DNA of 64,000 bases. Source: Sipunculus nudus. Taxonomy: Eukaryota; Annelida; Sipuncula; Golfingiida; Sipunculidae. This document shows, in pieces, positions 14,501 to 29,500 of this stretch (positions are counted from its first letter, which is position 1; every line of letters starts with the position of its first letter). A model generated the notes under the pieces. That model had not been told where the DNA came from and did not search any database. It saw nothing but the letters and a program-made list of their open reading frames with translations. The stretch lies in assembly GCA_026874595.1 (NCBI GenBank), contig CM049306.1, forward strand, positions 83,416,142 to 83,480,141. Reading direction: 5' to 3'. Both the position numbers and the translations under genes were made by a program.

Positions 14501-17500
14501 TGATAAGTCTCCATGGAAACCTGAAATTTGGTCTCTGTTACCCATATCCTTTGAGCTATGGCACTCCAAAGTACAGCTCAGAATAATGGAAAATTTGATA
14601 CAAAAGCTAAAGTATCTGAACAACTAATGCAGAGATAACCATAATTGTTTGCATGGATATTGATCATGGAGTGTTTCATAAGTTTCTGCAGACTGGTGGC
14701 ACCACCTGTATTTGTTCGGTTTTTTTACGAAATTTTTCTGTATTTTTGAGACCTTTAAAGATATGAACATCTGTTAACAGGGCACAAATCATAAAAACTG
14801 GACCAAGAATCTTCATTCTTGACACACAGGGAGACCCATGAAAGTCTCCATGGAAACTTGAAATTAGGTCTCTGTTACCCATATTCTTTAAGCTGTATGG
14901 GTCCAAAATACCCCCCCCCCCCCCCAGAATAATGGAAAATTTGATACAAAAACTGCAGTATTTCAATAACTACAACACTGATGGTCATGATTTTCGGCAT
15001 ACATATTGATCATGAGCTGTTCCATCAGTTTCTGCAGACTGGGTGTGCCACCTCTATTTTTTTTCAAATTTTTACGAATTTTTTTCTTTTTTTTTGAGAC
15101 CTTTAAAGATGTGGTTATCTGTCAACAGGGTACAAATCGCAACAACTGGACCTAGAATCTTCATTCTTGTCATGCAAGGAGGCCCATGAAAGGTGCCTGT
15201 GGAAACTTGAAATTAGGTCTCTGTTACCCATATCCTTCAAGCTATAGGACTCCGAAGTATCCCTCAGAATAATGGACAATTTGATACAAAAACTGAAGTA
15301 TCTGAACAACTAATGCAGAGATCACCATGATTTTTTGCATGGATATTGACCATTAAGTGTTTTTATTAGTTTCTGCAGACTGGTTGAGCCACCTGTATTT
15401 TTGTATCCGCCAAAACGAAGTTTTGCGGATACTATGTTTTTGACCGAGTTCCTCCACCGCGGCGGCGTTCGTTTCCAGAGAGCTCCTCGGAGACTAATGG
15501 ACCGATTTTTCCCAAACTTACACCTATTATCGGGTCACGTGTGAACTGGTGCCTAACCAATTTGCGTTGACCTCTGACCGTTCCTCTCTATCCAGTGTCC
15601 ATTTGTGGGTCTGTTTCCACTCATAAACCCTCATATCTCGGGAACCGTTTGACCGATCAGGAAATAAAATTGTTACAAATGTAGCCCTTGGATTGCTTTA
15701 TAACATACACAAAAAATGGTGGCGCCACCTGTAACCATGTTTGCACAGTGTCCATCTGTTCATCTGCCTTGGGTTAAAATCACTCATATCTCTGCAGTGA
15801 ATTGACTAATTCACCTGAAATTCGTCATGCGTATACATCCAGGATAGCTTTCTTGATTTTGACAGGTGGCGCCACCTATGTTCACGTTCACACTGATGAC
15901 ATCCAAGCTTATATCTTGGGAACCGTTTGACCGATCAGGAAATAAAATTTATACAAATGTAGCCCTTTGATAGCTCTGTAACATACACAAAAAATGGTGG
16001 CGCCACCTGTAACAATGTTTGCACAGCGTCTGTCTGTTAGTCTGCCGTGGCCTAAAATCACTCATTTCTCTGTAGTGGTTGGACATAACTGCCTAAAATT
16101 TTGCAGGTTTATACATCGTGGACAGCTTTCTTGATTTTATGACAGGTGGCGCCACCTACATTCTAGTTAACGCTGCACACATCCAAGCTCATATCTCAGG
16201 AACCATTTGACCGATTGGGCCAAAATTGTGCATGTGTTTAGATCTCACATAGGTCTTTATCATACACAAAACTGGAGGGGTTACCTGCAAAGATCTTTGC
16301 ACAGTGTTTGTCTGTTTGTCTGCCATGGGCAAAAATCACTCATATACATGTAGTGGTTTGACTTTTCTGCCTAAAATGTTGCAGGTGTATACAACTTGGA
16401 CAGCTTTCTGGATTTGTGGTAGGTGGCGCAACCTACATACACATTTAGGCTGCAGACATCCATGCTAAAATGCAACATACCTCACTCTATTTCCCCTTGC
16501 CACTCAATCCATGCCTCACTATCCGATTTTGGCAGATACATGTAGTCACTTGTCGGTTACCCGTATTCTAGTTTTAAAAGTTTACACATTTTTCTCTATT
16601 TTTGAGATATATAAATACAGACTAAATCTTGGCCTGTTGGTTAATCTGTTTGATGCTTCAGTTGAATGGGTATATACTACCATTCTAATGATAAAATTTC
16701 CTTTTGCGAATCTCTTCCCAGTCAGCTGAGCGTCATGACCCATGGGTCACTTGTTTTGAAGTTATAGGCCCAAATATAATGCAATTTTTTAAAAATCAGG
16801 AAATATATTTGCTCACTTAACATGAGAATTGCTGAAGCTGAAGACTTTTTTTCAGGAATATAACTTTATTTAATCAAGATTAAATTGTTTACCCAAAATT
16901 AGATCTGAATTTTGCAAATTTTTCAAGTTATTAGCATAAATAAAAAATTAATACCTTAAATTTTGTCCAACTTTGGCAGTGGCACGTTTTTTCCCTGTAA
17001 GCACTGTTGATTTAATTTTCACAGCATATATACATAAGGATTTATTCTTTTAAAATCTGAAATTTCAAAGAAATTGTTTGAAAAGAGTAGCTTTTATTCA
17101 AGTTTTCATACACCATGTCAAGTGTTGTTTATATCTGGTCCACCTAGTAGTACAGCCTTCACTTGCATTATGTAACCCACCCAGGCAGCTTACCTTGACC
17201 CAGCTTGGCCACTACTAGCAGGCTTCTCCTCTGCCCTGCACTCAACCCCCCCCCCCCCCCCAGTTGGTGCATAAACTAGATAAAAGTTATAATTTTCTGT
17301 ATTTTATTTTATTCTTGGACATGCTACATTTTAGATTTTGGATTGTACCACAAGGGTTACAATGATTAAAGTGCACATTTAATTGTGTCCACAAAGTGAT
17401 GTATTGCTATGAAAGTATGGATGTTCATCAGATAAGTAATGCTTTACTTCAGAAGAGTAAAACTTCACCAGGTGTGAAATTGACTATTAATTCCAGTTAT

Positions 17501-20500
17501 TAATTATAGCTTAGATTGTAATTAGCATAATGATATTGTTTGTCCCTCATTCAACCAACAGTGTGTATACTTTATTTGAAAAGATGTTTTTATTTTATCA
17601 AATTTACTGAATCTTTTATTTTATTTCGGTGAATAAAATTAAGCTTGTCCTGAAAACTCCAATGTGCAAAACTTTTTAATAGGAATTCAAGGAATAATTT
17701 TGTAGATGCCATGTTGTGGCATTATTTTCTTTTACATTCAGTTTAAACATTTGATTTAAAAATAATAAAATATATGTGTATGCATAATATGACCCAATGT
17801 GAGCTACAATCTGGATATATAATGATTGCAACTTAGAATTCTAATATTTTAACTTATATTTTCACTTTTATATTACAAATTTAAAACACTTGTAAATAAA
17901 AAAAATGAATCAGATAAAAACTATTAATGAAAAAAGTGGATGTGCTAAAAAAATAGGCTTGTATATAAACTTAAATGCATTATTCCTTTGAAAGTGAAAT
18001 GAAGGTATTAGTCCATTCTGTCCACTTGCCTGTCCATCTGTAAATTTTTCATATGCATCACAGTATCTCAAAACTTTTACTGTTTTTCTTCATGACAGTC
18101 TTGTCAGAGTATTAGTTTGCAATCATATATTGAGAACTTTACTATAACCAAGTAGGAGGACCCTTTCCTCTTAGCTTTTCATATGCTTATATAGATATAA
18201 AACATTACAATAGAATATTTTTCATATTTTGCATTTGCAAAAATTTCAAACTTTTGTCATGACCCATGGGTCCTTTGTTTATATTCTGGATTCTCCACAT
18301 CATTGTTTGGCTAAAACTGAATAAATACCAGACATGGTGCAAATACTTTGCAAATGTATATGAATATGAATATGAATATGTACTCCATTATAAAATTTTT
18401 TGCATAAGAATGGGAATTCAGGTAAAAATGAAAGTATTTGAATACCAGTGCAAATACTTTTAAAATGTATTCATGAATGCATATATTCTATAATATTATT
18501 TTAATAATTAGTTCAGTTATATTTTATTAAAAAAAATCATATGATTCTCTTATTATTTTTAATAAATATTATATTGGCACAACATTTGTTATTAAATTTT
18601 AATAAATAGTTGAACTCTTTTATTTTATGTGCTGCTTATAAGTTATATGGCCAGGTCAAAATCTGTGTGACAATAGCACTCCATTTGTTAATAAAATAAA
18701 TGAAATAAATCCTCTTCCCTGTCTCCAAAAATACTATCAAAATCATACATAAGCTAAACACCAACAACTCATAATAAAGCTTATATTTATTACCACACAA
18801 AACCAGCATATGCCTCTTTCCCAAATCATATTTTTTATCATATATAACAGCTGAGCGCCGTGACCCATGGGTCCCTTGTTGTATATTTCAGGCCCTGGTA
18901 TGTATAGTGCTGAATGTATTTGTATATTTCAGGCCCTTTCCTGTATAGTGCTGATAGCGTCAGTGAGGCGGTCATTGTTCAACAATGAAGAACGAGGAAA
19001 ATTCCTGAATCATTTGGTGCTGGGAGTTAAAGCTATTCTGGAGAACCCAAGTGTAGGTTTTTTTTGTCTGTTCAGCAGCTTATTGTATCCACCAAAACAA
19101 AGTTTACTCCGAAACTTACTCATATCTCTGCAGTGGTTGGACTAATTCACTTGAAATTCGACATGCGTATACATCCTGGATAGCTTTCTTGATTTTATGA
19201 CAGGTGGCTCCACCTACATTCAACTTTACGCTGATCCAAGCTCATATCTCGGGAACTGTTTGACCGATTGGGCCAAAATTTTGCATGTGTATACATCTCA
19301 TATAGCTCTTTATCATGTGCAAAACTGGTGGCGCCACCTGCAGCCATTTTTGCACAGCATCCGTCTGTTTGTCTGCCGTGGGATAAAATCACTCATATCT
19401 CGGCAGTGGTTTGACATATCTGGCTAAAATTTTGCAGCTTTATACATCCTGGACAGCTCTCTTGATTTTATGACAGGTGGCGCCACCTTCATTTTAGTTT
19501 ACGCTGCAGACATCCAAGCTCATATCTCGGGAACCGTTTGACCGATTGGGCCAAAGTTTTGCATGTGTATACATCTCATATAGCTCTTTATCATGTGCAA
19601 AACTGGTGGCGCCACCTGCAGCCATTTTTGCACAGCATCCGTCTGTTTGTCTGCCGTGGGATAAAATCACTCATATCTCGGCAGTGGTTTGACATATCTG
19701 GCTAAAATTTTGCAGCTTTATACATCCTGGACAGCTCTCTTGATTTTATGACAGGTGGCGCCACCTTCATTTTAGTTTACGCTGCTCATATCTCGGGAAC
19801 CGTTTGACCGATTGGGCCAAAGTTTTGCATGTGTATAGATCTCACATAGCTCTATATCATATGCAAAACTTGTGGCACCACCTGCAACCATTTTTGCACA
19901 GCGTCCTTCTGTTTGTGTGAAAAGGGCAAAAATCACTCATATACATGTAGTGGTTTGACTTATCTGCCTTAAATATTGCATATGTATACAACTTGGACAG
20001 CTTTCTGGATTTTGTGGTAGGTGGCACAACCTACATACACATTTTGGCTGCAGACATCCATGCTTATATGCAACACTTCACTCTTTTTACCCTTGCCACT
20101 CAATTCATGCCTCACTTCACCTGTTCCACTCTTGATTTTGGCGGATACATGTAGTTGCTTGTATTCTAGTTTGTATTATGAAAGTACAAAATGCAAAGTT
20201 AAAATCAGATTTGCTGGAATGCAAGTCAGATAAAATAATATTTCAGTTGACGAATTTTTACTAGAGACTAATCTGTGATATAACATTGATTTAAATTATA
20301 TTTGGCTGTTTCAGTTTAGTTTTAGATTTTGAAATTGACTGACATCTTGAAAGATCCACATAGTTGTGTGTTATCAGAAAAAAAATGTAATTTTGAGATG
20401 CTTTTCAGAAGCGGAATGGGGGGGGGGGGGGCAGGGGGCCTGGACCCCCCCCCCCCCTTTTTTTTTATCCGAAGCATCTTTTTTTAAGGGCTTCAGACAA

Positions 20501-23500
20501 GGTTTTGCAGCCTTGACCCCCCCCCCCCCCTTTTCTAGACCTCGGGACCTTTTTTGGGGTTTTCATTAGTCCTCCTGGGTTGGACCCCCCTTTTTTTCCT
20601 AATTCCTGGATCAGCCCCTGCTTTTGATATATTTTTAAATACTTATATTGCAGTGACTTAGGATCAGAATCAGACTATATAAAATGTGGATTTTAAAATA
20701 AATGGTACAGCTCTACCTTTATGCACATTTTGATTTTTAATTACTTCTCTTAAACAGACTCTTGGTATAACCTGTAAAACACTAATGTGTTAACTATAAG
20801 TATATAAGTTTCTGCCAGTGCTGGTTAAGCCAAGTTTGTATTCTTTCAGGGTCTACAAGAACCAAGCAGCTATCATGAATTCTGTCGACTTCTTGCTCGC
20901 CTTAAATCAAATTACCAGCTGGGTGAGCTGGTAAAAGTCGACAATTATTCTCAGGTCATCAAACAGATTGCAGAGTTTACCGTCACCAGTCTCAGGGTGA
21001 GTACAAAGAAAAGGTAGTTATTAGAATATACAGAATGTTTCTTTTGGGAATGTTGACAATATTTTCTTCCGTTATATAATAACTAGGATATGTATTAACT
21101 AGTATTTTCAGAACTCTTGGGGTTTGTACAAAATAGTTTATCTTCCAAATATTTGGTATTTGTATAAAATGGCATATCCATAAAGAATCTGTGTAAATGG
21201 AATGAAAGAACATTTCAGAGATATTTAGCTCCTTAAGATTTAATATGATTCTTATACCAGTTTTCTCTTTGCTTGCAAATAGACTTGAGTAATATTGGTA
21301 TGAAAATGCAAAAGGTAATTAATATAATTCTTGAGGGTTTAACCAGAGCGAACAGTGATGCACATTTATTATTGTTGAGTCTGTAATATGAACAAAATGT
21401 TGTGGATAGTTTTCTCTCCTCTTTCCAGATGTGGCAGTTTGCTCCTAACAGTGTTCATTATCTGCTGAGCCTGTGGCAGCGCATGGTGTCGTCTGTGCCA
21501 TATGTTAAAGCCTCCGAGCCCCACCTGCTGGAGACATATACTCCTGAAGTCACCAAGGCTTACATCACCTCAAGGATGGAGTCAGTGCCTGTCATCCTTA
21601 GGTAAATGTACACTAAAACCAGTTCCGGGGTGAATATACTGTGGTAGGCTTCATAATTGGGAGGTTAAAATTTTGCGATTTCAACCATTTCACTGTTTCA
21701 TGAGGATTTCATTTTCGCGATCTGACCATTCAAAAGACAGTTTACCATTATTATATGAATAAATTGTTTGAGATATTTTGTGCACTAAATTTTACTTATA
21801 AGAGGTATTGTTCTTTAATTGCAAACAAATAGGAAAAATCTTATATCATTTACAGAATCAATATTTGAACATTCACAATCTAATTAATCTTCTTTTTTCT
21901 ATTCTTTTTCTATTCTTCTATTTTCTGTTACCTTTTTACTCTTATCTTTGCCATTTATTGAACCTCTTATTCACAAAGGTTTTATTTTGATGATAATTGC
22001 CCTTTTTGCAAATATTGTGAATTTGAAATTCTTGTGAACAATAATGCAACACCAGCACACAAAAACTGCATTGTATGTCTGATACCCTGCTTTTGGTGTA
22101 GTCATAAGCTAAATGACATTTAATTATCATAACACAGCACCTGCTTGTGTCAAACCTCAGATATATCTCTGATAAGTCTTCTGATAGTCTTTTGGACCTC
22201 TGACAGTCTCTTTGGCACAACATCATTTTACTGTTTAAAACAGGTCTTTCTTTGTATATATTAAGCGGTTATTGCAGATATTTTATTTCATCAATTTGGT
22301 TTACTCATCTATTTGGTGTCTCATTTAACATTGATGATTTTATCCCACAGAGAGGGCTTGGAAGACCCGCTTGAAGACCAGGGGATCATTTCTCAGCAGT
22401 TAGATCAGGTAGGAAGAACTGCTCAGAAGCACAACGATAGCAAGAAAAATTTTCTTCATTGACATTTGATTTTAATTAATCATATCTTTACATAACTACA
22501 GGTTAACCACACTTGTATCTCAGGAAACAATTAACTAACAATAAACATTCAATGACATCATGGTCAGAAAAATATTATAAATCCACAACAATCTTAATTT
22601 ATAGGGTTCTCTCAACAAATAAAGTTTTCAATATCAGATAATAGAATCATAGTTTATTTATATACAAAAAGAGAATGAATAAACAAATCACTCCTTAGTT
22701 TTAGAAGTATTATTTGTTTCACTTCAAACAAATGATCATTTAAAATAGGTTTGAATTACTCCTGTTGAGTAAAACAGACACATTTTAATGTTTTTATTGT
22801 ATTTGATTTTGAAGCAGATTCATACTTTCCATTATAGCTGTCAACAATAGGGCGTTGTGAGTACGAGAAGACATGTGCCCTGCTGGTCCAGGTGTTTGAT
22901 GAGACAGCTCAGCGATATCAGGAACTGCTGTCAGCGGGGCAGAGTAATAACGCTCAGATGGTCGCAATACAAGAAGGTACCCTCACAGATATACTGATGA
23001 ATAAAGAAACTTTAGCTTAAATGTCATGTCAGTACCAAGGTCTTAAGGACACTATGGAATAAATAATGCTTGATCTTTCTAGAAATAAAATGGAAATCAG
23101 TGTAGTTACATAAAAAAGAAGAATAAGTGCTTTAGCATATGAATACTTTACTAGTTCAACAGTTATAAAGAAGCTCAACAAGAGACACTCCTTGCCAGTG
23201 TGAATAATAAAAAAACATATATAGGCTTCACCTAATAAGTTAATATATTTAGGATTAGTAAGGCTCTGTATCTACATAAATATCAATTTTAGGTATGAAA
23301 CGTGTTATATTAATATCACACATTATATCCATCTTGACCTGTAGGTCAGTTGACTTGGCTGGTGTACATAATCGGAGCTGTGATTGGGGGACGAGTATCC
23401 TTTGCCAGTACAGATGAACATGATGCTATGGATGGGGAGCTGGTTTGTCGGTGAGATACCTTAAATGTGATCACATTATTCTAGGATTGCTTACCCTTGA

Positions 23501-26500
23501 CACAACATTTGTATTCTTAAGGTATTAAGGCATTTCCAGAAAGAATGTGATAAATTATTTCAGTAATGGCTCATGTTTTGGATTTACAAATTTCTGCAAC
23601 TGTCATCAACATCTAAAAATAACATGCTTCTGTAAATGAATAAAGTTGTATGGAAATCAGATGGCAATACCTCCCAAACAGTCCAAAATTGTAAAGACTT
23701 TAGATCTACCTGTAAAAACTTTTAGTACCTGATGACAGTCATGGGAAGTTGTAAAAATACAAAGTTTCATGGTGGAATATATGCTGCTTGACACAACTTA
23801 CGCATTACTTTAATTATATGTCCGTCTATGATGGGAAGCATTATGGTATACCCACTGTCCGTCCGTCTGTTTCTCCGTCTGTTATCTTAAATTGTCAGGC
23901 AGATAACTAACTGGGGCTTTGATGGATTTTCACAAAACTCACCATAACTACTTCCAATAGATTATCTCACCTAAATTCAATTATTGGCAAAATCCACACA
24001 TTTTTTTATAAGGTCAGAGGTCCCTAGGCTACTTGGTGGTGTTGCCGCAATAACGAGGAATATGATGTATTTTGATAAACAGAAATGTAAAACAACAAAT
24101 ATCTCACCTATGTTCAATTTCAAGCAAAATCCACACATATTTAATGAGGTCTGAGGTCACTGCACTTTAGAGGCACCTGGTGACTTACCAAAAGTCCCAT
24201 GATTTTCATGTAACTCATTATACATATTTTCCAATAGAGTTTCTCACCTCAATTAAATTCTCAGCAAAATTCATACATATTTAATTAGGCCAGAGGTCGC
24301 CACACTTTGGTGGCACCACCAATACACCAAAAATCTGATTGATTTTCATATAACTCATGATGAGTATTAACCAATACAGTTTTTCGCCTGAGTTACATTC
24401 TCAGCAAATATTTAATAAGGTCAGAGGTCACAGAAAATGCAATGAGCATATTATGCACCATTTGCAGTGCTCATGTTAATTAAATGCAGTAAATTCCTGT
24501 TTACATGAATGATTGAATGTTTTTTGCAGGGTTTTACAACTGATGAACCTTACAGACTCTCGTCTGGCCCAGGGTGGCTGTGAAAAGCTTGACCTGGCTC
24601 TTCTCAGCTTCTTTGAACAGTTCCGTAAAATATATGTGGGAGACCAAGTCCAGAAAACTTCCAAGGTGAGAAGGAAATTTTATTATACATTATTGGCTGG
24701 TAAAAGGAACAGTTATCCACACACTGCATATAAACTTAGTCAGATCTCAGTGACTGGAGTATAAATTATAACAGTTTTCACAGTCACACTTAAAGCTTCA
24801 CTCACACATCTGCTCTTCTTCCATTTCACAAATGATTTTAGGATTTAAGTGTGGTCCAAAAACTTTGATTGCTATCTAGACTGACCAAACACCTCCCTTG
24901 CCCATACACCTCCCCTTGCCATCACATTCTCTGTGCAGCTAGAAGACTTGCCTGGGCCCTGCCCTGAGAGTACTTTCATGTCATATTCCCAGGCCCTTAA
25001 CTGCTCATAGGTGAAACTGGTCATGTGGTCTGCCATTTTTGGGTACACACTAAAATCAGGATGTCATAGGTCACATGTCAAATGACTTCCGCCAATTGAT
25101 CATAAAACCTAGATGCCGAAAGGTGTTGATTAGAAAAACCAGAGCATTGTTGCATTCTGGAAAGGTTTTTCCAACCATAAGAAAATCATCAAGATACAAA
25201 ACTGTTTTTTTACCCATGATGGTTTATTATGTGCCTTAGACCCAGTTGTGTCTCTGTTGTAAACTCAGTGCCACAGGTCGCTGACTTCATTTATCTAGCG
25301 GACAGGAAGACATGCACTGTTAGATGAAGGTGAGCCGGGGTGATTGTTTCAGCCAGCTGTGTACAGTGCACATGTTACATTAACTCTGCTAACTTCCTGA
25401 CCCACCCTGCTGAAATGTGACACATGCACCTGGCCCACTGAAACAATCCAGTGTGTAACCCTGGTAACATGCGTAGGCAGTGGTCTTGTGTAGTGAGTGG
25501 TCCAGTTAAAAGGACACTCACAGCAGTGATGATGTAACACATGCACTGCATAGCTCTGGCTGAAACAATTGCCCAGGTTCACCACACACAAGATAAGATG
25601 TACTTAAACTGGGTGCATCTTCAGAAGATGCATGCATTCCCGTCCGCTAGATAAATGAAGGCAACAGCCTATGCCTCTTGTGTTTACAACAGAGCCTCTC
25701 CTGGGTCTTTTTGTGCCTAACAGCTTGTGAAAGACATTGAAATATTGCAGGTGCCATTATTGACCCGAAAGGTAAATTTTTATCTTTTAAACATGATGAA
25801 TGGATGGGTATATTGCTTATTGTTACTAATTCTGAGTTCCCCTTTCCCCCACTGTTAAAGAAAAAAAATAAATTTGTTAACTTCCTGATTTTAGTACCTG
25901 AACTGTCTTTGTTGTTAAGTCCTAGGGAAGAAAATAATTACAGGCATAGGGAGAGTTCCAAAAAATGTCCTTGTAGATGCATTATATGATAGCTATCCTC
26001 TGAATCTAAAGTGATTTTAGAACTTATTTTTTGGTATTACACATATCCTGTTACTTTGTGAATACTTAGCCAAGACAAATAAATTGAAACTATTATTAAA
26101 GATTGAGAAAAGTTAATGAGTAATTAGTGTTAAGGAGAATTTTTTATTTGAATTAATATTTAGTAGAATATTTTTCCTCTCTTTGTTGTGATATGTGGTG
26201 ACGAGGGCATGTTTTGAGGGGGATGTCATGCTGACAGGGAGTGATTACTGAGGACTGGTGATGCGGGGTGTTTGTTTTGTTTGTGTGAGGTGATCATTGA
26301 TTTGCTTTGCTGTTTGTTTTAGGTGTACCGGCGTCTATCTGAGGTGTTGGGCTTGAATGATGAATCAATGGTACTTAGTGTCTTTATTGGAAAAATGTAA
26401 GCATTCTTCACTCAATTTTACTGGTGAAGACTAAACAGTACCTAAATGTAAACAGTTAATGAAAAATTTATGTTTACTGTAATGAATAATTTTCACATAT

Positions 26501-29500
26501 ATACGGACAAGGATTATACATTTCAACTGCTAAAATAAAATGCCTCAATTCTAAAAAAATTGGGTTCAAAGAAAGCTCAGAACTTTTTCTTTGGACTGGA
26601 ACTTGAGATAAAAAATAACTGTAATTTATGATGGAGGTTGTAATTAGATTTATTTGTGGTATCAGGGATAATAAATTTTCGAGACCCAGCTTAATATTGC
26701 CATGGAGTTCTCCTGAGCAGTACGTTCCATTATGCTGGAGCACCAGAGAATGAGGGGTATATTTGAAGGTAATCCCTAGCGATGGTATTAGGCAAGATAA
26801 GGTTAGTATCTAGGGGCCATTTCCCATAATCCTTTCATGACCCTCTGAAGGAATTTGTCCTTCATTTTATCATAAACATTTAACTAGGGATTCTCTACTG
26901 AACAAAATCCTTGTTCTTGTTTGACTTTTGGAACCACAAAGCACTTACGTTGGGCTGTTAATTCCTTAGAATCTGCTGGGAGGAAACTTGTATATGCAAT
27001 TATTATGAAAAATTAACATAAGTGAACTCAAAGGAGTATATGAAATGACATTATGTTCGTGCATAATGTCATACGCCACATCATTTTGTTATTAACCTTT
27101 TAAGATGAAATATACTTGATTAATCCCTTGCCAGGAAATTATATTGTGGGCATTGGCTCTGGTAATTTTCAAAGACCCAAAATTATTGCTGGTGAATATT
27201 TAATTGAATAATCAGTTTGAAGTTCCCATAAATTTTTGTGTTCACTTGAAAGACTTTTATAAAACCTATTGATGCAACATTAATTGTACACAAACAGCTT
27301 ACTCTAATTAACCAATAAATGTTATAACATGTTTGCCACAGCATCACCAACTTGAAGTACTGGGGCAGCAGTGAGCAGATCATCTCTAAGACACTACAGC
27401 TGCTGAGTGACTTGTCTGTGGGCTACAGCAGCGTCAGGAAGCTTGTCAAGCTGGAGGCAGTGCAGTTCATGCTCAGCAATCACACAGTCAGTCTAATGTT
27501 AACATAATCACTTAATGTATTTTTAGTGTGTTGAGAATAAATGTTCCCATTGAACAGTATTCTGTTTATAACTTCAAACTTCTGAATATGGCATGTCAAA
27601 AATAAATAACTGATATGTTCAGCAAGCTTCAGATTAGGTATTCCCTTTATATATTAAGTCGTTTCTACAAAGACAATGTTCAAATCTGTAAAAAATTCAG
27701 AGAAAGCCTAATATTTATAGTTATTTCATTGAATAATTTATATCTGTTCTTTCAAACTAAACATTAACACATTTCAATTTTTTTTTACTGTGCATAATTT
27801 TACCTTACATACTATTTGTACAAGGTCTGTGTAACTTCTTTTAACATAGTAAACAGATCGTGAGATGTGTGTGAGAGTAACATGTGCCACTAGACCAAAT
27901 TTTTCTCATATTTTGTTTTTCAGAGTGACAATTTCCAATACAACAGTACTTAATATGTGAGTGACATGTGGTGAGGGGCCACGTTTTAAGGTTTCTCATA
28001 TTTTGTGTTTCAGAGTGACCATTTCCCGTTCCTGGGTGTGAACAACAGTACTAACCACGTGAGTGACATGCGGTGCCGGACCACGTTTTACACTGCCTTA
28101 GGACGACTGCTGATGGTAGACTTGGGGGAGGATGAGGAGAGATTTGAACAGTTCATGATGCCACTAACTGGTAAGCAGCATCACACATCACCTCATCATT
28201 CAGAGCTTGATCAGATATTACTATAAAGGAAAATGTAGATATATATAATTGTTTCCCCAGACAAAGTCGGGGGATACTATGTTTTCATACCGGTGCCGCC
28301 GCCGCATATAAATCTTGTTGGCACGATAACTCAAAAAATATTTCACGGATCTGTACCAAACTTGGTATATATATAGATATGGGTGAGAGGACGACGCCTA
28401 TTTAAAATGAAGTCATGACCTTGACTAGGAGAGTGTCCTTGACCTTGAATAGGTCCAATTTTGGGAAAAAACACAAAAATTCTTAAATATCTCATGAAAT
28501 CTTGCATGGATTGATCCCAAAATCAAGTTGATGGAAGATCATGGATAGGGTTGTCATGTTCCAGAAACTGGTGGCGCCACCTATGATTCTTTGTTTTCGT
28601 GCCGTTTAATACCCCCAGAATTGCCACTTGACAGTACTGTGAGCATTATAAGTAAAAAACTAATGAACAGATTTCTTTTTATATTATGCATATACATAGA
28701 TATGGGTTATGGGATGATATTTATTTGAATTGGGGTCATGACCTTTCCTGTGAAAGTGGCCTTGACCTTGAACATTGAAATATATGGTGAAAATCACACA
28801 AAATCATTAATATCTCAATAAGGGATGCATGGATTGGTCCAAAAATCAACTTGACCGAAGATCTTGGATAGTAATGTCATGTACCGGAAACAGGTGGCAC
28901 CATCTGTTATTCTTTTACTTGTTTTCGTGCCATTTAATACCCCGTCATTGCCACTTAACAGTACTGTGAGCATTATAAGTTAAAGACTAAAGAACAGATT
29001 TCTTTTATATTATGCATATACATAGACATGGGTTAGGGGATGAGGTATATTGAAATTGGGGTCATGACCTTTTCTATGAGAGTGACCTTTTCTATGAGTG
29101 TGGTCTGATATTAATTGTTGCTGAAGATGGGGGGCCTATTCTTGAAGGGGGGGGGATTAATTGTCTGGGGATACTATGGCACCTGCGGTGCCAAGAAATA
29201 TTTAGTTAATTATGTGATTTACTAATAACATGAATAATATTAAAAAAATAGTTCATCCCATACTTACACAGGAGCTTCTTTGTTGTATACTTTCAACATA
29301 AAGTTTGTGCTTTATCTTAACATTGCAGCCAATAAGCTCATGTTTTCCTTCATGTTTACCTATTTGTGAACAGGATATGTAAAGCTATTTTCATAGTTGT
29401 GTGAGATGTTTAGAAATCCTTTTGAGTGTGATATTGAGGGAGTGTTTACTTTTCATTATGGTAAACAGACGCAGGTGGACTGTGTATACTCTCACTCAGA

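Larger units (their letters stand above)
13003..16745 (+). mobile_element. AGCTCAGCTGACT-type composite element (nested)
   Basis: A 5' terminus at 13003 and a second 5' terminus at 13352 ('agctcagctgactgaaagtc') are followed by the 337-bp array and a nested TATCCGCC element. A 3' terminus, 'agtcagctgagcgtcatgac', lies at 16720-16745. The order implies element-in-element insertion. Confidence 0.6.

Noticed and set aside
13957-15309. Several 63-96-codon ORFs
   Set aside because: They recur in register with the 337-bp repeat unit on both strands and have no start or splice context. By-products of the array.
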